From the NCBI RefSeq assembly GCF_001905725.1, contig NZ_LIWB01000026.1, forward strand, positions 17,049-81,048: a DNA stretch of 64,000 nucleotides, read 5' to 3'. The notes beneath the pieces are model-generated. The model was not told the origin of the DNA. It made no database searches and saw only the letters and a list, made by a program, of their open reading frames with translations. Below are positions 34,568-43,977 of the stretch, in pieces (the stretch's first letter is position 1; every line of letters starts with the position of its first letter). The position numbers were made by a program, and so were the translations under genes. Origin of the DNA: Streptomyces sp. CB02400. GTDB lineage: Bacteria > Actinomycetota > Actinomycetes > Streptomycetales > Streptomycetaceae.

Positions 34568-34831
34568 GGACGACCCCTCCCAACATGATCAACCCGAAGA
34601 GCGTCCCCCCGGTCAACCAACGTGACAGTGCCCATCGAAGGGTTCCTGCTCCCTCCTCCAGCGGCTCCTCCCGGTACGCCGTCGCAGGACCTCGGAAGCT
34701 CACCCGACCGCGAAGAGCGGCACCTTGCGCAACCGCCTCATGGGCGGGCCGGCCGTAGGGCACGGCCGCCGTGCCAGCGGCCGTGCTCGTGCCGGAAGGC
34801 GCCGTTTCCGGCTGGTTGCCTGTCCGGGCGG

Positions 34832-36331
34832 TCATGCTTCGGCGAGGAGGGGGTCGTAGGGGGTGGTGCGCCGACGTGCGGACATGAAGGACAGGAAGTC
34901 GTTGATGAACGCGCTGCGGCTGTATGTCTCGCCGCTCCCGGTGGTGTCGCGGTGGAACGCGGTCCGGAACAGGGCCCGGTACTCGTCCGCGTCGATGCTC
35001 TGGTCACCGTTCTTGTCAGTCACGTCGAAGAGGACTTCGGCGACCCTGATCAGCGCGGGACCGGCGAGCGACGGGACGGCGGAGGCGTACTCGTGGGCGC
35101 TGATGCGGCCGTCGCCGTCGGCGTCGAGGGCCGCCTGTAGTTCCCGCCACCAGTCGGCGTAGGCGTTGTAGAGCCGGGTCTCCTCGGGCTCGTCCAGGTC
35201 GAGCCGGCTGGAAAGCTCGCGGGCCATGGCGGCGAGGTCGGGCCAATCCAGGTATCCGTCCCCGGTCTGGTCGAGGACGTCCGTGAAGAACTCCTCCGCA
35301 CTGCGCTGCGCCGTGGTGGTCGCGACGGGTTCCGGTTCCGGGGGCAGCGGGGCGATGAGGCGAATGAGGGCGCCGGCCCGCTTCATCTGATCACGCAGGG
35401 CGGCGATCGTCCTCGCGCGGGGATCGTCGCTGTCGGGGGAGAGCGACAGCAGTTCGGCGATGCTTTCGGCCTGGATCCACCCTTCGGGCAGGAACCGGGC
35501 CAGACCGGCCGCCAGGTACGCACCCTGCATCAGGGTCTGCACCCCCGCGATCTCGGGCAGACCGGCTCGCCGCCGGAACGGCTCCGGCAGGGATGCCACG
35601 GTGATCGCTCCGATGACCGGGCCGGCGACGGCCCGGCCGGTCGCCCACAGGGCAGGAAAGCCGTTCAGTACGGGTGGCGCGGGGAGGTGGTCGAAGAGCT
35701 TGTAGAGGATGATCCGCATCGCCTCGGTGTTCTCCAGCTCCTCAGCGACCACCCGGTCGTAGTAGGGCCAGAACTCGTCCAGGGTGGGCGGCAGATGGCC
35801 GGCTTCGTCGCCCATCGCGGCCAGGAAGGCCTGGAACTCGGCGTACAACTGCTCCATGGTCTTCTGCTCAAGGGGCTGTCCGCTGAGCCGGCACATGGTG
35901 ATGGCGCTTTCGAACATGGTCGCCACCACCCAGGCACGCACACCCGGGTCCATCGCGTCGTAGGGCCGGTCTCGTGCGTCGGTGCCGTGCAGCCGTGCGT
36001 GCATGCGGTTGAGCCGGGTCGCCTCCCTCTGCCGTACGTGGTCGTCGGCACCGAACATCCGCCGCAGGCTCATGAAGGTGTTGCTCAGTCGCCGCCAGGG
36101 ATGGACGACGAAGGTGGAGTTCTCGATCAGGGCGGCGCCGATCTGTGGGTGCGCGGCTTCGAGCACGGTTGCCCGGATCATGGCCAACGCCCAGCGCGGG
36201 TCGTTGAAGAGCGTGTGGAACTGTGAGCCAGGACCGAACAGGGGCTCTCCTCCGAAGTCGCGATCCTCAGTTCCGTGGCCCCCTGTACCGGCACCGGCGG
36301 TGGGGGACTGAGGACTGTCTGCGGTCGTCAC
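34832..36331 (-). CDS. DUF2236 (MpaB/rubber-oxygenase-like) protein with EF-hands
   Basis: A 499-aa protein from a GTG at 36331 that overlaps the prenyltransferase stop (GTGA). Residues 20-330 match the DUF2236 fold: FGPGSQFHTLFNDPRWALAM, LEAAHPQIGAALIENSTFVV, RDRPYDAMDPGVRAWVVATM, FWPYYDRVVAEELENTEAMR. Family members include haem-dependent latex-clearing protein and MpaB. The C-terminal 130 residues hold EF-hand-like loops, DQTGDGYLDWPDL, DADGDGRISAHEY and DKNGDQSIDADEY, separated by helices. No signal peptide is seen. The EF-hand extension and the coupling to a cis-prenyltransferase are unusual and suggest an oxidised polyprenyl substrate; that is inference. Confidence 0.85.
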   Translation of the reverse strand: MTTADSPQSPTAGAGTGGHGTEDRDFGGEPLFGPGSQFHTLFNDPRWALAMIRATVLEAAHPQIGAALIENSTFVVHPWRRLSNTFMSLRRMFGADDHVRQREATRLNRMHARLHGTDARDRPYDAMDPGVRAWVVATMFESAITMCRLSGQPLEQKTMEQLYAEFQAFLAAMGDEAGHLPPTLDEFWPYYDRVVAEELENTEAMRIILYKLFDHLPAPPVLNGFPALWATGRAVAGPVIGAITVASLPEPFRRRAGLPEIAGVQTLMQGAYLAAGLARFLPEGWIQAESIAELLSLSPDSDDPRARTIAALRDQMKRAGALIRLIAPLPPEPEPVATTTAQRSAEEFFTDVLDQTGDGYLDWPDLAAMARELSSRLDLDEPEETRLYNAYADWWRELQAALDADGDGRISAHEYASAVPSLAGPALIRVAEVLFDVTDKNGDQSIDADEYRALFRTAFHRDTTGSGETYSRSAFINDFLSFMSARRRTTPYDPLLAEA

Positions 36332-37125
36332 GATCGGGTTTCTCCGTTCTGGTTCGGCAGTACGCCGCCGAAGCGGCGCTCGCGCTGCCGGTAGGCGTGT
36401 AGGCACTCGAGGAAGTCGGACGCGCGGAAGTCGGGCCACAGCGCGGGCGGGAAGACCCATTCGGCGTAGGCGACCTGCCAGAGCATGAAGTTGGAGATGC
36501 GCTGTTCGCCGGAGGTGCGGATGACCAGGTCGACATCGGGGGTGTCGGGAAAGGGCAGATGAGCGGCGAAGCTCTCCTCGGTCACGGCCTCGGACGGCAC
36601 GCCGCTGCGGATCAGCGACCGTGCGGCCTCCACGATGTCCCTGCGGCCGCCGTGATCGAAGGCGACGGTCAGCGTCATCTGCCGGTTCTGGCCGGTCAGC
36701 GTCATCAGGTCGGCGATGTCTCGGACCAGCCCGGAAGGGATGCGGGGATCGGTCATGCCGAGGAAGCGGCAGCGGATGCCCCGCGCGTGCAGCAACGGGG
36801 CGTGTTTGCGTACCACTCGGCGCACCAGGTGCATGAGGAATTCGATCTCGGTGTCCGGGCGGCGCCAGTTCTCGGTGGAGAACGCGAACAGACTCAGCCA
36901 GCCCACTCCGGCCGCCCGCGCCGCCTCGATGACGTCGATCACTGTTGTCTCCGCGGCGCGGTGGCCGGAGGTTCGTGGGAGCGATCGTTGCGCTGCCCAC
37001 CGGCCGTTCCCGTCCATCACACACGCGACGTGACGCGGCACCTCACGCGGCCTCGGTGGCGCCGTGTCCTTGGCGGTGGCAGGACGGGAAGCGGGCCGTT
37101 CAGTTGTGGACTGCTTTACTGTCAC
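36328..37125 (-). CDS. cis-Prenyltransferase (undecaprenyl-diphosphate-synthase family)
   Basis: A 265-aa protein from a GTG at 37125 with GAGAGGGGCGGGC upstream. The UPP-synthase motifs are all present: HVACVMDGNGRWA with catalytic Asp38, SGHRAAETTVIDVIEAA, LSLFAFSTENWRRPDTEIEF, and near the end DVDLVIRTSGEQRISNFMLW followed by QVAYAEWVFPPALWPDF. It condenses isopentenyl diphosphate in cis. An N-terminal extension of about 30 polar residues precedes the core. The housekeeping UppS is normally elsewhere, so this is probably a secondary copy. Its stop overlaps the start of the DUF2236 gene by four bases. Confidence 0.92.
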   Translation of the reverse strand: MTVKQSTTERPASRPATAKDTAPPRPREVPRHVACVMDGNGRWAAQRSLPRTSGHRAAETTVIDVIEAARAAGVGWLSLFAFSTENWRRPDTEIEFLMHLVRRVVRKHAPLLHARGIRCRFLGMTDPRIPSGLVRDIADLMTLTGQNRQMTLTVAFDHGGRRDIVEAARSLIRSGVPSEAVTEESFAAHLPFPDTPDVDLVIRTSGEQRISNFMLWQVAYAEWVFPPALWPDFRASDFLECLHAYRQRERRFGGVLPNQNGETRS

Positions 37126-37474
37126 GCCCGCCCCTCTCAGCGGTCGAGACGGACGCCACCCCGCAGTGGAGGAGGCATCGTCCAGCGGCACCGCCACCGT
37201 CTTACGGTCATCAACGGAAGACTGACAGCGTTCAGCGCCGCACGGTCCGCACATCCTACGAATTCACCCTTGGTACGTATGTGTGGGTTGGAACGAGGCG
37301 GGGGTGAGCTCAAGTCAGAGAGTTCGCGCTCCTTGTCGATGCCGACCGGGCTCGCGCCACCCCTTCGGGCGTCAACTCCTGCCCGGTTCATGGGCGACCC
37401 ATCCTGCCCCAGAGACCGCTGGTCCGAACTCGCCTGGGGCAGGGTGAGAGACGTAAGAAGATCACGCGCGGGCG
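37126..37474. other. Interval holding the prenyltransferase promoter
   Basis: About 350 bp between divergently oriented units. No coding frame or recognised operator is supported. Confidence 0.4.
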
Positions 37475-37795
37475 TTGGGCACCCGGGTGCGGCGCGTGCG
37501 GGTGCTGTCCGTCGTCGCCGTCACCCTGCTGTGCGGCGGAGCCACCGCCGTGTGCGGGCCGATCGGCTTCATCGGCCTGATGACCCGGCACGCCGCCCGC
37601 GCCTTCTGCGGGTCCGACCCGTGTCAGCTCATGCCCTGCTGCGCGGTGTTCGCGCCGGTGCTGCTGCTCGTCTCGGACGTGATCGGGCGCGTCGTGATGC
37701 CGCCGTCCGAGATCGAGGTCGGCACGGTCACCGCGTTCCTCGGCGGACTGTTCCTCATCCATCTCGTACGGCAGCGGAAGGTGGCCCAGTTGTGA
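37475..37795 (+). pseudogene. FecCD-type siderophore permease, C-terminal fragment
   Basis: About 100 residues of a FepD-like permease tail: LLCGGATAVCGPIGFIGLMT, RHAARAFCGSDPCQLMPCCA, LLLVSDVIGRVVMPPSEIEV and GTVTAFLGGLFLIHLVRQRK. The first seven transmembrane helices are missing. Its TGA overlaps the next gene's GTG (GTGA), the usual fepD-fepG coupling. Confidence 0.8.
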
Positions 37796-38811
37796 GCCTC
37801 GTGAAGGACGCCCCCGCGCGGGCCCGCGCGGAGGTGCGGCGCGGACTGCTGCGCACCGGCCGCTGGTCGCTGCGCTACGACAGCCGGGCCCTGCTGGTCT
37901 GCGTGCTGCTCGCCGTGTTCGCGGCGTGCGCCATGGTGCTGGCCGTCGGTACCGGAACCTACGAGCTGTCCCCGACCGAGGTGCTGAGCACGCTCGCCGG
38001 CGACGGCCCGCCGGGAGCCGGGTTCGTCGTGCTCGACCTGCGCCTTCCCAGGGCCCTGGTGGCCGCGCTGGTCGGCTTCGGACTGGGCATGGCGGGCGCG
38101 GTCTTCCAGTCCCTGACCCGCAACCCGCTGGGCAGCCCCGACGTCATCGGCTTCGGCAACGGAGCCTCGGCCAGCGCGCTCGTGGCGATCATCGTCCTCG
38201 ACGGCCGTCGCCGTCTACCTGCTGGCCTGGAAGCGCGGGGCGCACGGCTACCGGTTGGTCCTCGTCGGCATCGGCGCCTCCTCGGTGCTGGGCGCGGCCA
38301 CCAGCTTCCTGTACCTGCGCACCGACATCGGCAAGGCCGCGCAGGCCGCCGCCTGGACGATCGGCTCGCTCAACGCCCGGGGCTGGAACGACGTCCGTGT
38401 CGCCGCGCTGGGGCCGGCGGTGCTGGCGCCGGTCGTCCCGGCGTACGGACGACGACTGACCGTGCTGGAGATGGGCGACGACACCGCCGCGCTCGGGGTG
38501 CCGCCCGAGCGGAGCCGCCTGGTGCTGCTCGGTGCGGGCATGGACCTTACCGCCATGGCGGTGGCCGCGGCCGGACCCGTCCCGTTCGTCGCGATGGCCG
38601 CCCCGCAGCTGGCCCGCCGGGTGACGCGGGCGGCGGGCCCGAACGTCCTTCCCACCGGGTGACGGCAGTATTCCTGGTGACCGCCGCGGACCTGGTCACC
38701 CAGGGTCTGACCGGCTCCGCCCTGCTGCCGGTCGGCATGGTGACCGGCGTGGCCGGCGGGGCCTACCTGGCCTGGCTGCTGCGCGCCGAGCGCCGGGGCT
38801 TCCGGCTGTGA
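37792..38811 (+). pseudogene. FecCD-type siderophore permease (FepG-like), deleted and frameshifted
   Basis: The GTG at 37792 starts a FepG-like protein with LRLPRALVAALVGFGLGMAG and NPLGSPDVIGFGNGASASAL. At about 38203 an in-frame segment is missing and the frame shifts; sense continues as YRLVLVGIGASSVLGAATSF, AAAWTIGSLNARGWNDVRVA and MAAPQLARRVTRAAG. A second shift near 38657 leads to VTAADLVTQGLTGSALLPVG and GAYLAWLLRAERRGF. No binding protein or ATPase remains nearby, so this uptake system has decayed. Confidence 0.85.
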
Positions 38812-38838
38812 CGGGGAGACCGGCCACCGAGCGAGTAC

Positions 38839-39085
38839 TTACGGCCAGTTGTGCATGGTCAAGATGCCGGTGCCATTGGGGTAGCCGAGCAGGCCGGCGT
38901 TTGGGTATTCGATGATGTCGTCGGGTAGTTCGTGCACGGTGAACCAGGTGAGTGCCAGGCACTTGTCCGGTTCCTTGTTGAGGGGCTCCCCTTCCCATTC
39001 GATGGCTTCGAAGAAGAAGCCGATCCGTTCCGTTTCGTCGTCTTGGTGGTGGTGCACGATGTGAACGAGCCGGAGGTCGGTTGAA
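38839..39085 (-). pseudogene. NUDIX hydrolase C-terminal fragment
   Basis: The minus strand reads VHIVHHHQDDETERIGFFFE, AIEWEGEPLNKEPDKCLALT, WFTVHELPDDIIEYPNAGLL and HNW, the C-terminal half of a NUDIX protein. The NUDIX box itself (GX5EX7REUXEEXGU) is absent, so the gene lost its N-terminus at about 39085. Nested imperfect inverted repeats lie just upstream (39103-39160). Confidence 0.7.
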
Positions 39086-39201
39086 CGCAGGTGAACGCCC
39101 CTGCACATGGCCAAAGGCCCCGCCGACACAGTTGGAAATCGTGTTGGCGGGGTGCAGGGCGTGTACTGCGCCAAGTCGGCGATACGTGATCAGCTTGGGG
39201 T

Positions 39202-39666
39202 GTGGAGACCATCATCGCCAGTGCCATAGCCGTTCTGGGGACCCTGCTCGGCTCGGGGCTCACCCTGGCGTTTCAGCAGCGCACCACCGACAAGGGGCAT
39301 CAGTTCACCCGCCATGAGAGGCTCCGCCAGGAGCGACTCGACGCTTACTCCGCCTACGCCGGCGCACTCATCAACTACCGCCGCTGCCTGGTACATCTCT
39401 GGTTCTGCGAACACGAACAACCACCACACGAGGACCCCGGCGTGGTGAGAGTCCGCGCATACGATCTGCGTTCCCACGCCCAAGAAGCGCTCTTCCGGGT
39501 ACAGATGCTCACCGATGACGACGCCTTGAGCGAGGCGGCAGAAGCTGCACTCGCGGACGTCACCGCCCTGCCCAAGACGGACAGCAGGACCGAACTGGAC
39601 CAGCGCAGGGTAAAGACCCGCGACGACATCAGTCGACTGGTCAGAGCGTCCAAGCGCCATCTCTGA
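39202..39666 (+). CDS. Conserved hypothetical with N-terminal membrane anchor
   Basis: A 154-aa protein from a GTG at 39202. One helix at residues 4-24 (IIASAIAVLGTLLGSGLTLA) anchors it; the rest is a charged, helical cytosolic part (RHERLRQERLDAYSAYAGAL; RAYDLRSHAQEALFRVQMLT). This layout is a common Streptomyces family of unknown function. A related N-terminal piece is recognisable in the fragment at 47350-47450. The frame is intact. Confidence 0.65.
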   Translation: METIIASAIAVLGTLLGSGLTLAFQQRTTDKGHQFTRHERLRQERLDAYSAYAGALINYRRCLVHLWFCEHEQPPHEDPGVVRVRAYDLRSHAQEALFRVQMLTDDDALSEAAEAALADVTALPKTDSRTELDQRRVKTRDDISRLVRASKRHL

Positions 39667-39921
39667 TGCGCCTGCCGACGCGTCTGCACGTACGGTCGGT
39701 CCGTCAGAGCCGTGTGCCGGGCGGGCCGCACCACAAGCACACCGGATATGGCGGGGAACAGCGGGGAATCACGGTGAAAGCGGTCCAGCCCGAGGAGGCG
39801 GCACCCAGGGCGTCCCCCAGGTCATTGCCCGGACAGGCCGCAATATGATCGTAGCTTCCCAAGCCGAGGTCCTGGAAAAATCCGCCTACCGCCGTCCCCA
39901 AGGTGTTCTACCGTTCCACTC

Positions 39922-40503
39922 ATGTCTCCGATCAGCCCCGAGAACCCACTGACCTCCGAAGACGCCCAGGCCTTGCTTGCCATGCTCTCCGCCCGTGTCG
40001 AGGTGAAGCGAGGCATGAGCGAGCGGGAACTTGATCACGTCGAGGAGCGCTGGGGGTTCCGTTTCGCGCCGGAGCACCGAACGCTACTGAGCGCCGGGCT
40101 GCCCACGGGGAGCCGTAGTTGGCCCGATTGGCGGGACGGCGACCCGGATGACCTGGCGGAGCGGTTGGCCTGGCCGGTGGACGGAGTGCTGTTCGACGTG
40201 GAGCACAACGCTTTCTGGCATCCGGACTGGGAGCCGCGGCCGACGGGCACTCAGGATGCCTTGGAAGTGGCACGCACGTACTTGGCCGGGGTCCCCGTGA
40301 TGGCGCCGGTCTACTCGCACCGGTACCTGCTGGCCGATCCAGACCGCACCGGTACGCCTGTGCTGTCGATGCACCAGACGGACATCATTTATTACGGCAC
40401 CGATCTGGTCGACTACTTTGACCACGAGTTCGGTCACCCTGTGCCGACACTTGAGGACCACCAGTACGCCACGATCCCCTTCTGGTCCTACTTCCTGGAC
40501 TGA
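39922..40503 (+). CDS. SMI1/KNR4-like (SUKH) protein
   Basis: A 193-aa acidic protein. The start of the fold (MSERELDHVEERWGFRFAPE, HRTLLSAGLPTGSRSWPDWR) and the later block VPVMAPVYSHRYLLADPDRT with LSMHQTDIIYYGTDLVDYF match SMI1/KNR4-like (SUKH) proteins. Many of these act as immunity proteins against polymorphic toxins, though no toxin is visible here. The frame is intact. It is separated from its neighbours by about 240 bp on each side. Confidence 0.7.
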   Translation: MSPISPENPLTSEDAQALLAMLSARVEVKRGMSERELDHVEERWGFRFAPEHRTLLSAGLPTGSRSWPDWRDGDPDDLAERLAWPVDGVLFDVEHNAFWHPDWEPRPTGTQDALEVARTYLAGVPVMAPVYSHRYLLADPDRTGTPVLSMHQTDIIYYGTDLVDYFDHEFGHPVPTLEDHQYATIPFWSYFLD

Positions 40504-40739
40504 GCGGTCCCCTGGGCCGGGCTCAAAAGGCCGCGTGCCACAGTCGTGCCAGATGCAGGGGTCAGCCACGGTCAACGACGGGGGAGGAGCGGATGCATCC
40601 GCGCCCGCTAGCCTGGCCGATAAAGCCGCAGGTCACCGGCGCGACGCCCCGCCTCTCTCCTGACGTGGTGGTCTGTGAGGCGCTATGTCGTTCGGCTGGC
40701 AGGCTTGCTGCTTGCCGTGGGGCTTCGGACGGGGGCGTG

Positions 40740-41060
40740 ATGAGCAGGCGCATGAAAGGGTGGCTGGTCGGCGGTTGGTTCGTGCTGGTTGTCGCCAGTT
40801 GGTCATTTACAGAGTCGGTCAACGATGGGATCGAGCCAACGTCGGGTCCCCGGCCGGAGCCGTCGTCCTTGAGTTCCGCCTCGGGATGCCCGACGCCGGC
40901 GCTGTCGGCCGACCCGGAGCGCAGCCTCACTGCCTACACCGGCACGGAGCCTGATTCCGGCGCCACAGCGATCATCTGCAAGACGTCAGGCCGGACCATG
41001 CCCCCATTGAGACGTGCAGACCCGTGCCCTCGCGACGGCGGTGAGTGTCTAACTGCGTGA
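40740..41060 (+). CDS. Small membrane-anchored hypothetical protein
   Basis: A 106-aa reading from the ATG at 40740. A basic start (MSRRMKGW) and one hydrophobic helix (LVGGWFVLVVASWSF) are followed by a Pro/Ser-rich extracellular part with four Cys. Codon character is weaker towards the end, so the true end or frame is uncertain. No family is recognised. Confidence 0.45.
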   Translation: MSRRMKGWLVGGWFVLVVASWSFTESVNDGIEPTSGPRPEPSSLSSASGCPTPALSADPERSLTAYTGTEPDSGATAIICKTSGRTMPPLRRADPCPRDGGECLTA

Positions 41061-41243
41061 CAACGCCGACGTGTAACAGCGGACGAGCGTGGACACTTGC
41101 GGACTGTCAGCGCAGGTAAGGGGCACACCGACCCAAGGCAGAGTCCCACTTGAGTTGCTTCGGGACGAAGGAGTCTCGCCGCCTTGAGAAGCCGCTCCAA
41201 GCATGGCACCCTTGTCTGCTACCACCCTGCTACCATTCTCGGT

Positions 41244-41504
41244 ATGGCCACCTCGAAAAAGCAGACCCAGGTCCGGCTGGAGCCCGACGTCCTCGACGCC
41301 GGCAAGCAAGCCGCCGCAGCCAGGGGCCTGGACTTCAACCGGTATGTCGAGCGCCTCATCATCGAGGACACCACCGGTGCCCGTGCCGCCGGTATGGCGG
41401 CCGCCCAGCGGCTCATCGCCGAGCACGGAGCCTTCCTCGACGACCTGGAGCAGCAGCTCGCTGATGCTCCGTACGAGCAGCTCAAGCCCGGCGCCGCCGC
41501 GTGA
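41244..41504 (+). CDS. Antitoxin-like protein of a Doc-type pair
   Basis: An 86-aa protein from the ATG at 41244. An N-terminal ribbon-helix-helix-like stretch (KKQTQVRLEPDVLDAGKQAA, ARGLDFNRYVERLIIED) is followed by a helical tail (AAAQRLIAEHGAFLDDLEQQ) that could wrap the toxin. Its TGA overlaps the downstream GTG by four bases, the usual antitoxin-first layout. It probably autoregulates the operon. The assignment comes from size, order and the partner gene. Confidence 0.7.
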   Translation: MATSKKQTQVRLEPDVLDAGKQAAAARGLDFNRYVERLIIEDTTGARAAGMAAAQRLIAEHGAFLDDLEQQLADAPYEQLKPGAAA

Positions 41505-41872
41505 TCCTGCATATCGACGAGTCCTGGATCCTCGAGGTGGCCGAACGGGCCGGCCACCGGGACCCCGGTGTGGACGACTACGGCGTACCGATCGCCGCTG
41601 TCGCCCGTCACCGCGGGGAGATGCTCGAGCATCCGGTGTACGACGGTGCCTACGCGCGCGCGGCTGCGTTGGTGCATACGCTCGGCCGCTGCCGTTGGCT
41701 GGAACGCTCGAACCTGACCGTCGCCTGCGCCGTTGCCGTCATGTATCTCGAGGCCAGCAACATTCCCGTCAATCCCACCCGTGAGCAGCTCACCGCACTC
41801 GCTCACGAGCTGAACAGCCCGACCTGTACCGTCGGCAGCATCGCGTCGTTCCTGCGCACCTGGAAACCCTGA
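41501..41872 (+). CDS. Doc-like toxin (Fic fold, degenerate motif)
   Basis: A 123-aa protein from the GTG at 41501. The pattern HIDESWILEVAERAGHRDPG, VDDYGVPIAAVARHRGEM and YARAAALVHTLGRCRWLERS, then NLTVACAVAVMYLEASNI, follows the helical Doc/Fic outline used by actinobacterial Doc toxins. The canonical HxFx[D/E]GNKR motif is not conserved: the equivalent stretch reads HTLGRCRWLERSNLTVA. It may therefore lack AMP- or phosphotransferase activity or use altered chemistry. It is translationally coupled to the upstream antitoxin. Confidence 0.7.
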   Translation: MILHIDESWILEVAERAGHRDPGVDDYGVPIAAVARHRGEMLEHPVYDGAYARAAALVHTLGRCRWLERSNLTVACAVAVMYLEASNIPVNPTREQLTALAHELNSPTCTVGSIASFLRTWKP

Positions 41873-42045
41873 CAACCAGCGCAGGCCGGCACTCCGTGAT
41901 CCCATGCCACCTTCGGAGATCATTTTTCCTGTTTCTGGCTATGCGGTAGCGAGTCGGAGGAGTTCCGGGACGCCCTGGGCGTTCTGAAGGATGTTGCAGA
42001 AGGCTGCGTTCGGGCAGGTCAGGGCCTGTGACCACAGTCTTCTGG

Positions 42046-42504
42046 TCATGATGTGAGTGCGAGGTTGTGCATGCGGGCGACGGCTTGGACGGCGTGGTGG
42101 AGGCCGTCGCCGTGCTGTCGGCAGTCGCGGGGGAACTTGTAGTTCTTCATGCGGGCGATCACATGCTCTACTCGGGCACGCACCTTGCGGTGGGTGGCGT
42201 TGTCCGCTTCTTCGCCGGCCGGCAGGGGCCGACGAGGGCGTTTGCGGTGTGGCACGACCATCCCGCAGTTGAGGTAGGTGCCGTCGCCCAGGACGGTCAC
42301 GTCATGGCAGTGCTCGGCGAGGCCGGAAGCGCGCCAGGCGTGGGCGTCAGCGATGGTGCCCGGTGCCGGCCGGGCCGCTACGATCACGAGACGGGTGTCG
42401 GCGTCTACGATGACCTGCACGTTCGCGGAGAAGCGGTGGTTGCGGCCGGACGCGCCGACCTTGCGGTCGCGGACCGGGACCAGAGTGCCGTCCACGATCC
42501 ACAC
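42046..42504 (-). pseudogene. IS5-type (DDE_Tnp_4) transposase, C-terminal half
   Basis: A 152-residue frame: WIVDGTLVPVRDRKVGASGR, VQVIVDADTRLVIVAARPAP, VTVLGDGTYLNCGMVVPHRK, and RARVEHVIARMKNYKFPRDC with HHAVQAVARMHNLAL at the end. The catalytic Asp residues of the C-terminal half are visible, but the helix-turn-helix N-terminus is missing at about 42504, where an HNH-gene fragment begins. Confidence 0.8.
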
Positions 42505-42530
42505 CGGTCCACGGCGTCGGCCGGACGCGA

Positions 42531-42854
42531 GACGGGCTCCAGTCCCGCTCGCCCGAGGCCTGGGACTCCGGCGCCTACAACTGGAGCGCGGCCGAGTGCG
42601 AGGCCTACGCCAATGACCTCGGGGATGCGCGGGCGCTGATCGCGGTGTCGGCGGCGTCGAACCGGTCGAAGGCGGACCAGGACCCCGCCACCTGGCTGCC
42701 CCCGGCCGTCGGCTACCGCTGCCAGTACGTCACCGACTGGGTCGCCGACAAGATGCGCTGGGGTTTGACCATCGATGCCACCGAACGCCACGCCCTGGCC
42801 GACCGGGTCGGCCGGTGCTCCAACATGCCCATCACGGTGACCCTCGCCCGCTAG
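42531..42854 (+). pseudogene. HNH (DUF1524-type) endonuclease C-terminal fragment
   Basis: The frame reads EAWDSGAYNWSAAECEAYAN, DLGDARALIAVSAASNRSKA, DQDPATWLPP and YRCQYVTDWVADKMRWGLTI, then NMPITVTLAR to the stop. This is the end of the secreted HNH/DUF1524 family common in Streptomyces, including the N-R-S-K-A-D motif. The N-terminal half with signal peptide and HNH histidines was lost to the IS5-type element. Confidence 0.75.
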
Positions 42855-42877
42855 AACAGCCGACCCGGCCGGCGCGT

Positions 42878-43093
42878 TCAGTTCGGTGCCTGGCGCATGT
42901 CCAGGTAGCAGCGCAGCCGCACGCCGGGCTGGCCGACATCCCTGATGGCGCGTTCCACCGCGGTGGTCGCCCACAGAGAGGCGAGTGCTTCCTGGAAGGC
43001 GAAGGCGGTCTGGTCGTCGGCGGCTGCCACGTCCACGACGACCAGCCCGGGCTCCGACACGTGCACCTCGTTGATCGCATCCACGCCTTCCAC
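42878..43093 (-). CDS. DUF6207 family protein
   Basis: A 71-aa protein with the DUF6207 pattern: INEVHVSEPGLVVVDVAAAD, DQTAFAFQEALASLWATTAV and GQPGVRLRCYLDMRQAP. Family members are 60-120 aa, Streptomyces-specific and of unknown function. The start at 43093 or a few codons later cannot be decided from the sequence. It is convergent with the HNH fragment. Confidence 0.75.
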   Translation of the reverse strand: MEGVDAINEVHVSEPGLVVVDVAAADDQTAFAFQEALASLWATTAVERAIRDVGQPGVRLRCYLDMRQAPN

Positions 43094-43977
43094 GACGGAC
43101 TCCTGCGGTCAGGGGCTCTGCCTGCGGCAGGAGCTCACCCGCTCGGCGCAGGCAGCGTGTGCCTCAGAGGGGCGTCAGGGGCGCAGGATGCGGGCGCGCG
43201 TAGAGGGACGCTGTGGAGTGTGCACCGTGTACCTCCCCGGTGTTCTGGTGAGATCGTGTGCGTACAGGTGTGCGCGTCATTGGGTCACGGGACTTTGAAG
43301 TGACCCCTCAGTTCCCGGTCCCGAACCCGGTTGCGAGCTGGGCATACGGGTGGCCGTTGCGAAGGCGGACGCGGGGGAGCAGGATGCCGGCCGGAGCTCA
43401 GACGTCGTCACCGGGCGCCGAGCTCCCGGCGGTGTTGGCGGAGCTTGACTGGCAGGGGGCGCAGGGCAGAGCTGGACACACCGACGCCGGACGGCGTAGA
43501 CAAGCACACGAAGCCTCTGGTGGAGACGGATTTCTTGGCCGAGAATCCATCTGCCAGGGGTTTCGCCTGTCTGCCAGTCCAACTGTCGAGTCTGCCCGAC
43601 AGGTCGGAAAACGCTCACTGTGTCCCAGGACCTGCCGTCGACGAAGCGGCCGCGGTCGCTGCGCAGGGGGCGGTATCGGGCGGCTGTCCCACATGTAGTG
43701 GCGGCAGTCCTGGCAGAGGTCGGTGCGGGTGTCGCGGCTGACGCCGGTGTACATGCAGACGGTGGGCCCGGGCCATTCAGGCGGTAGTGGGTGGGAGGTT
43801 CAGGTGCGGCCGTCCTCGTCCTGAAGGGTCCGGCCGTCCAGGTTCACCGCGTGGCGGTGCCCGCCTTCCCTCCGTACCCAAAACGCCTGCGAGGGCGGTG
43901 CGTACTCCTCCTGGGCGCTCCCACGGGTGACGGAGCTATTGATGCCCTTTCACCTTGCTTATGGAAATGTCCTGGCC
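43094..43977. other. Interval with no clear gene
   Basis: About 880 bp. On the minus strand around 43640-43750 the pieces MYTGVSRDTRTDLCQDCRHY and RYRPLRSDRGRFVDGRSW, in two frames, have the look of a decayed gene with a CxxC motif. I cannot name it. The remaining sequence is non-coding in appearance. Confidence 0.3.

Noticed and set aside
41244..41504. A stand-alone transcription factor
   Set aside because: Four-base coupling to a Doc-like protein and its small size make an antitoxin the better reading.
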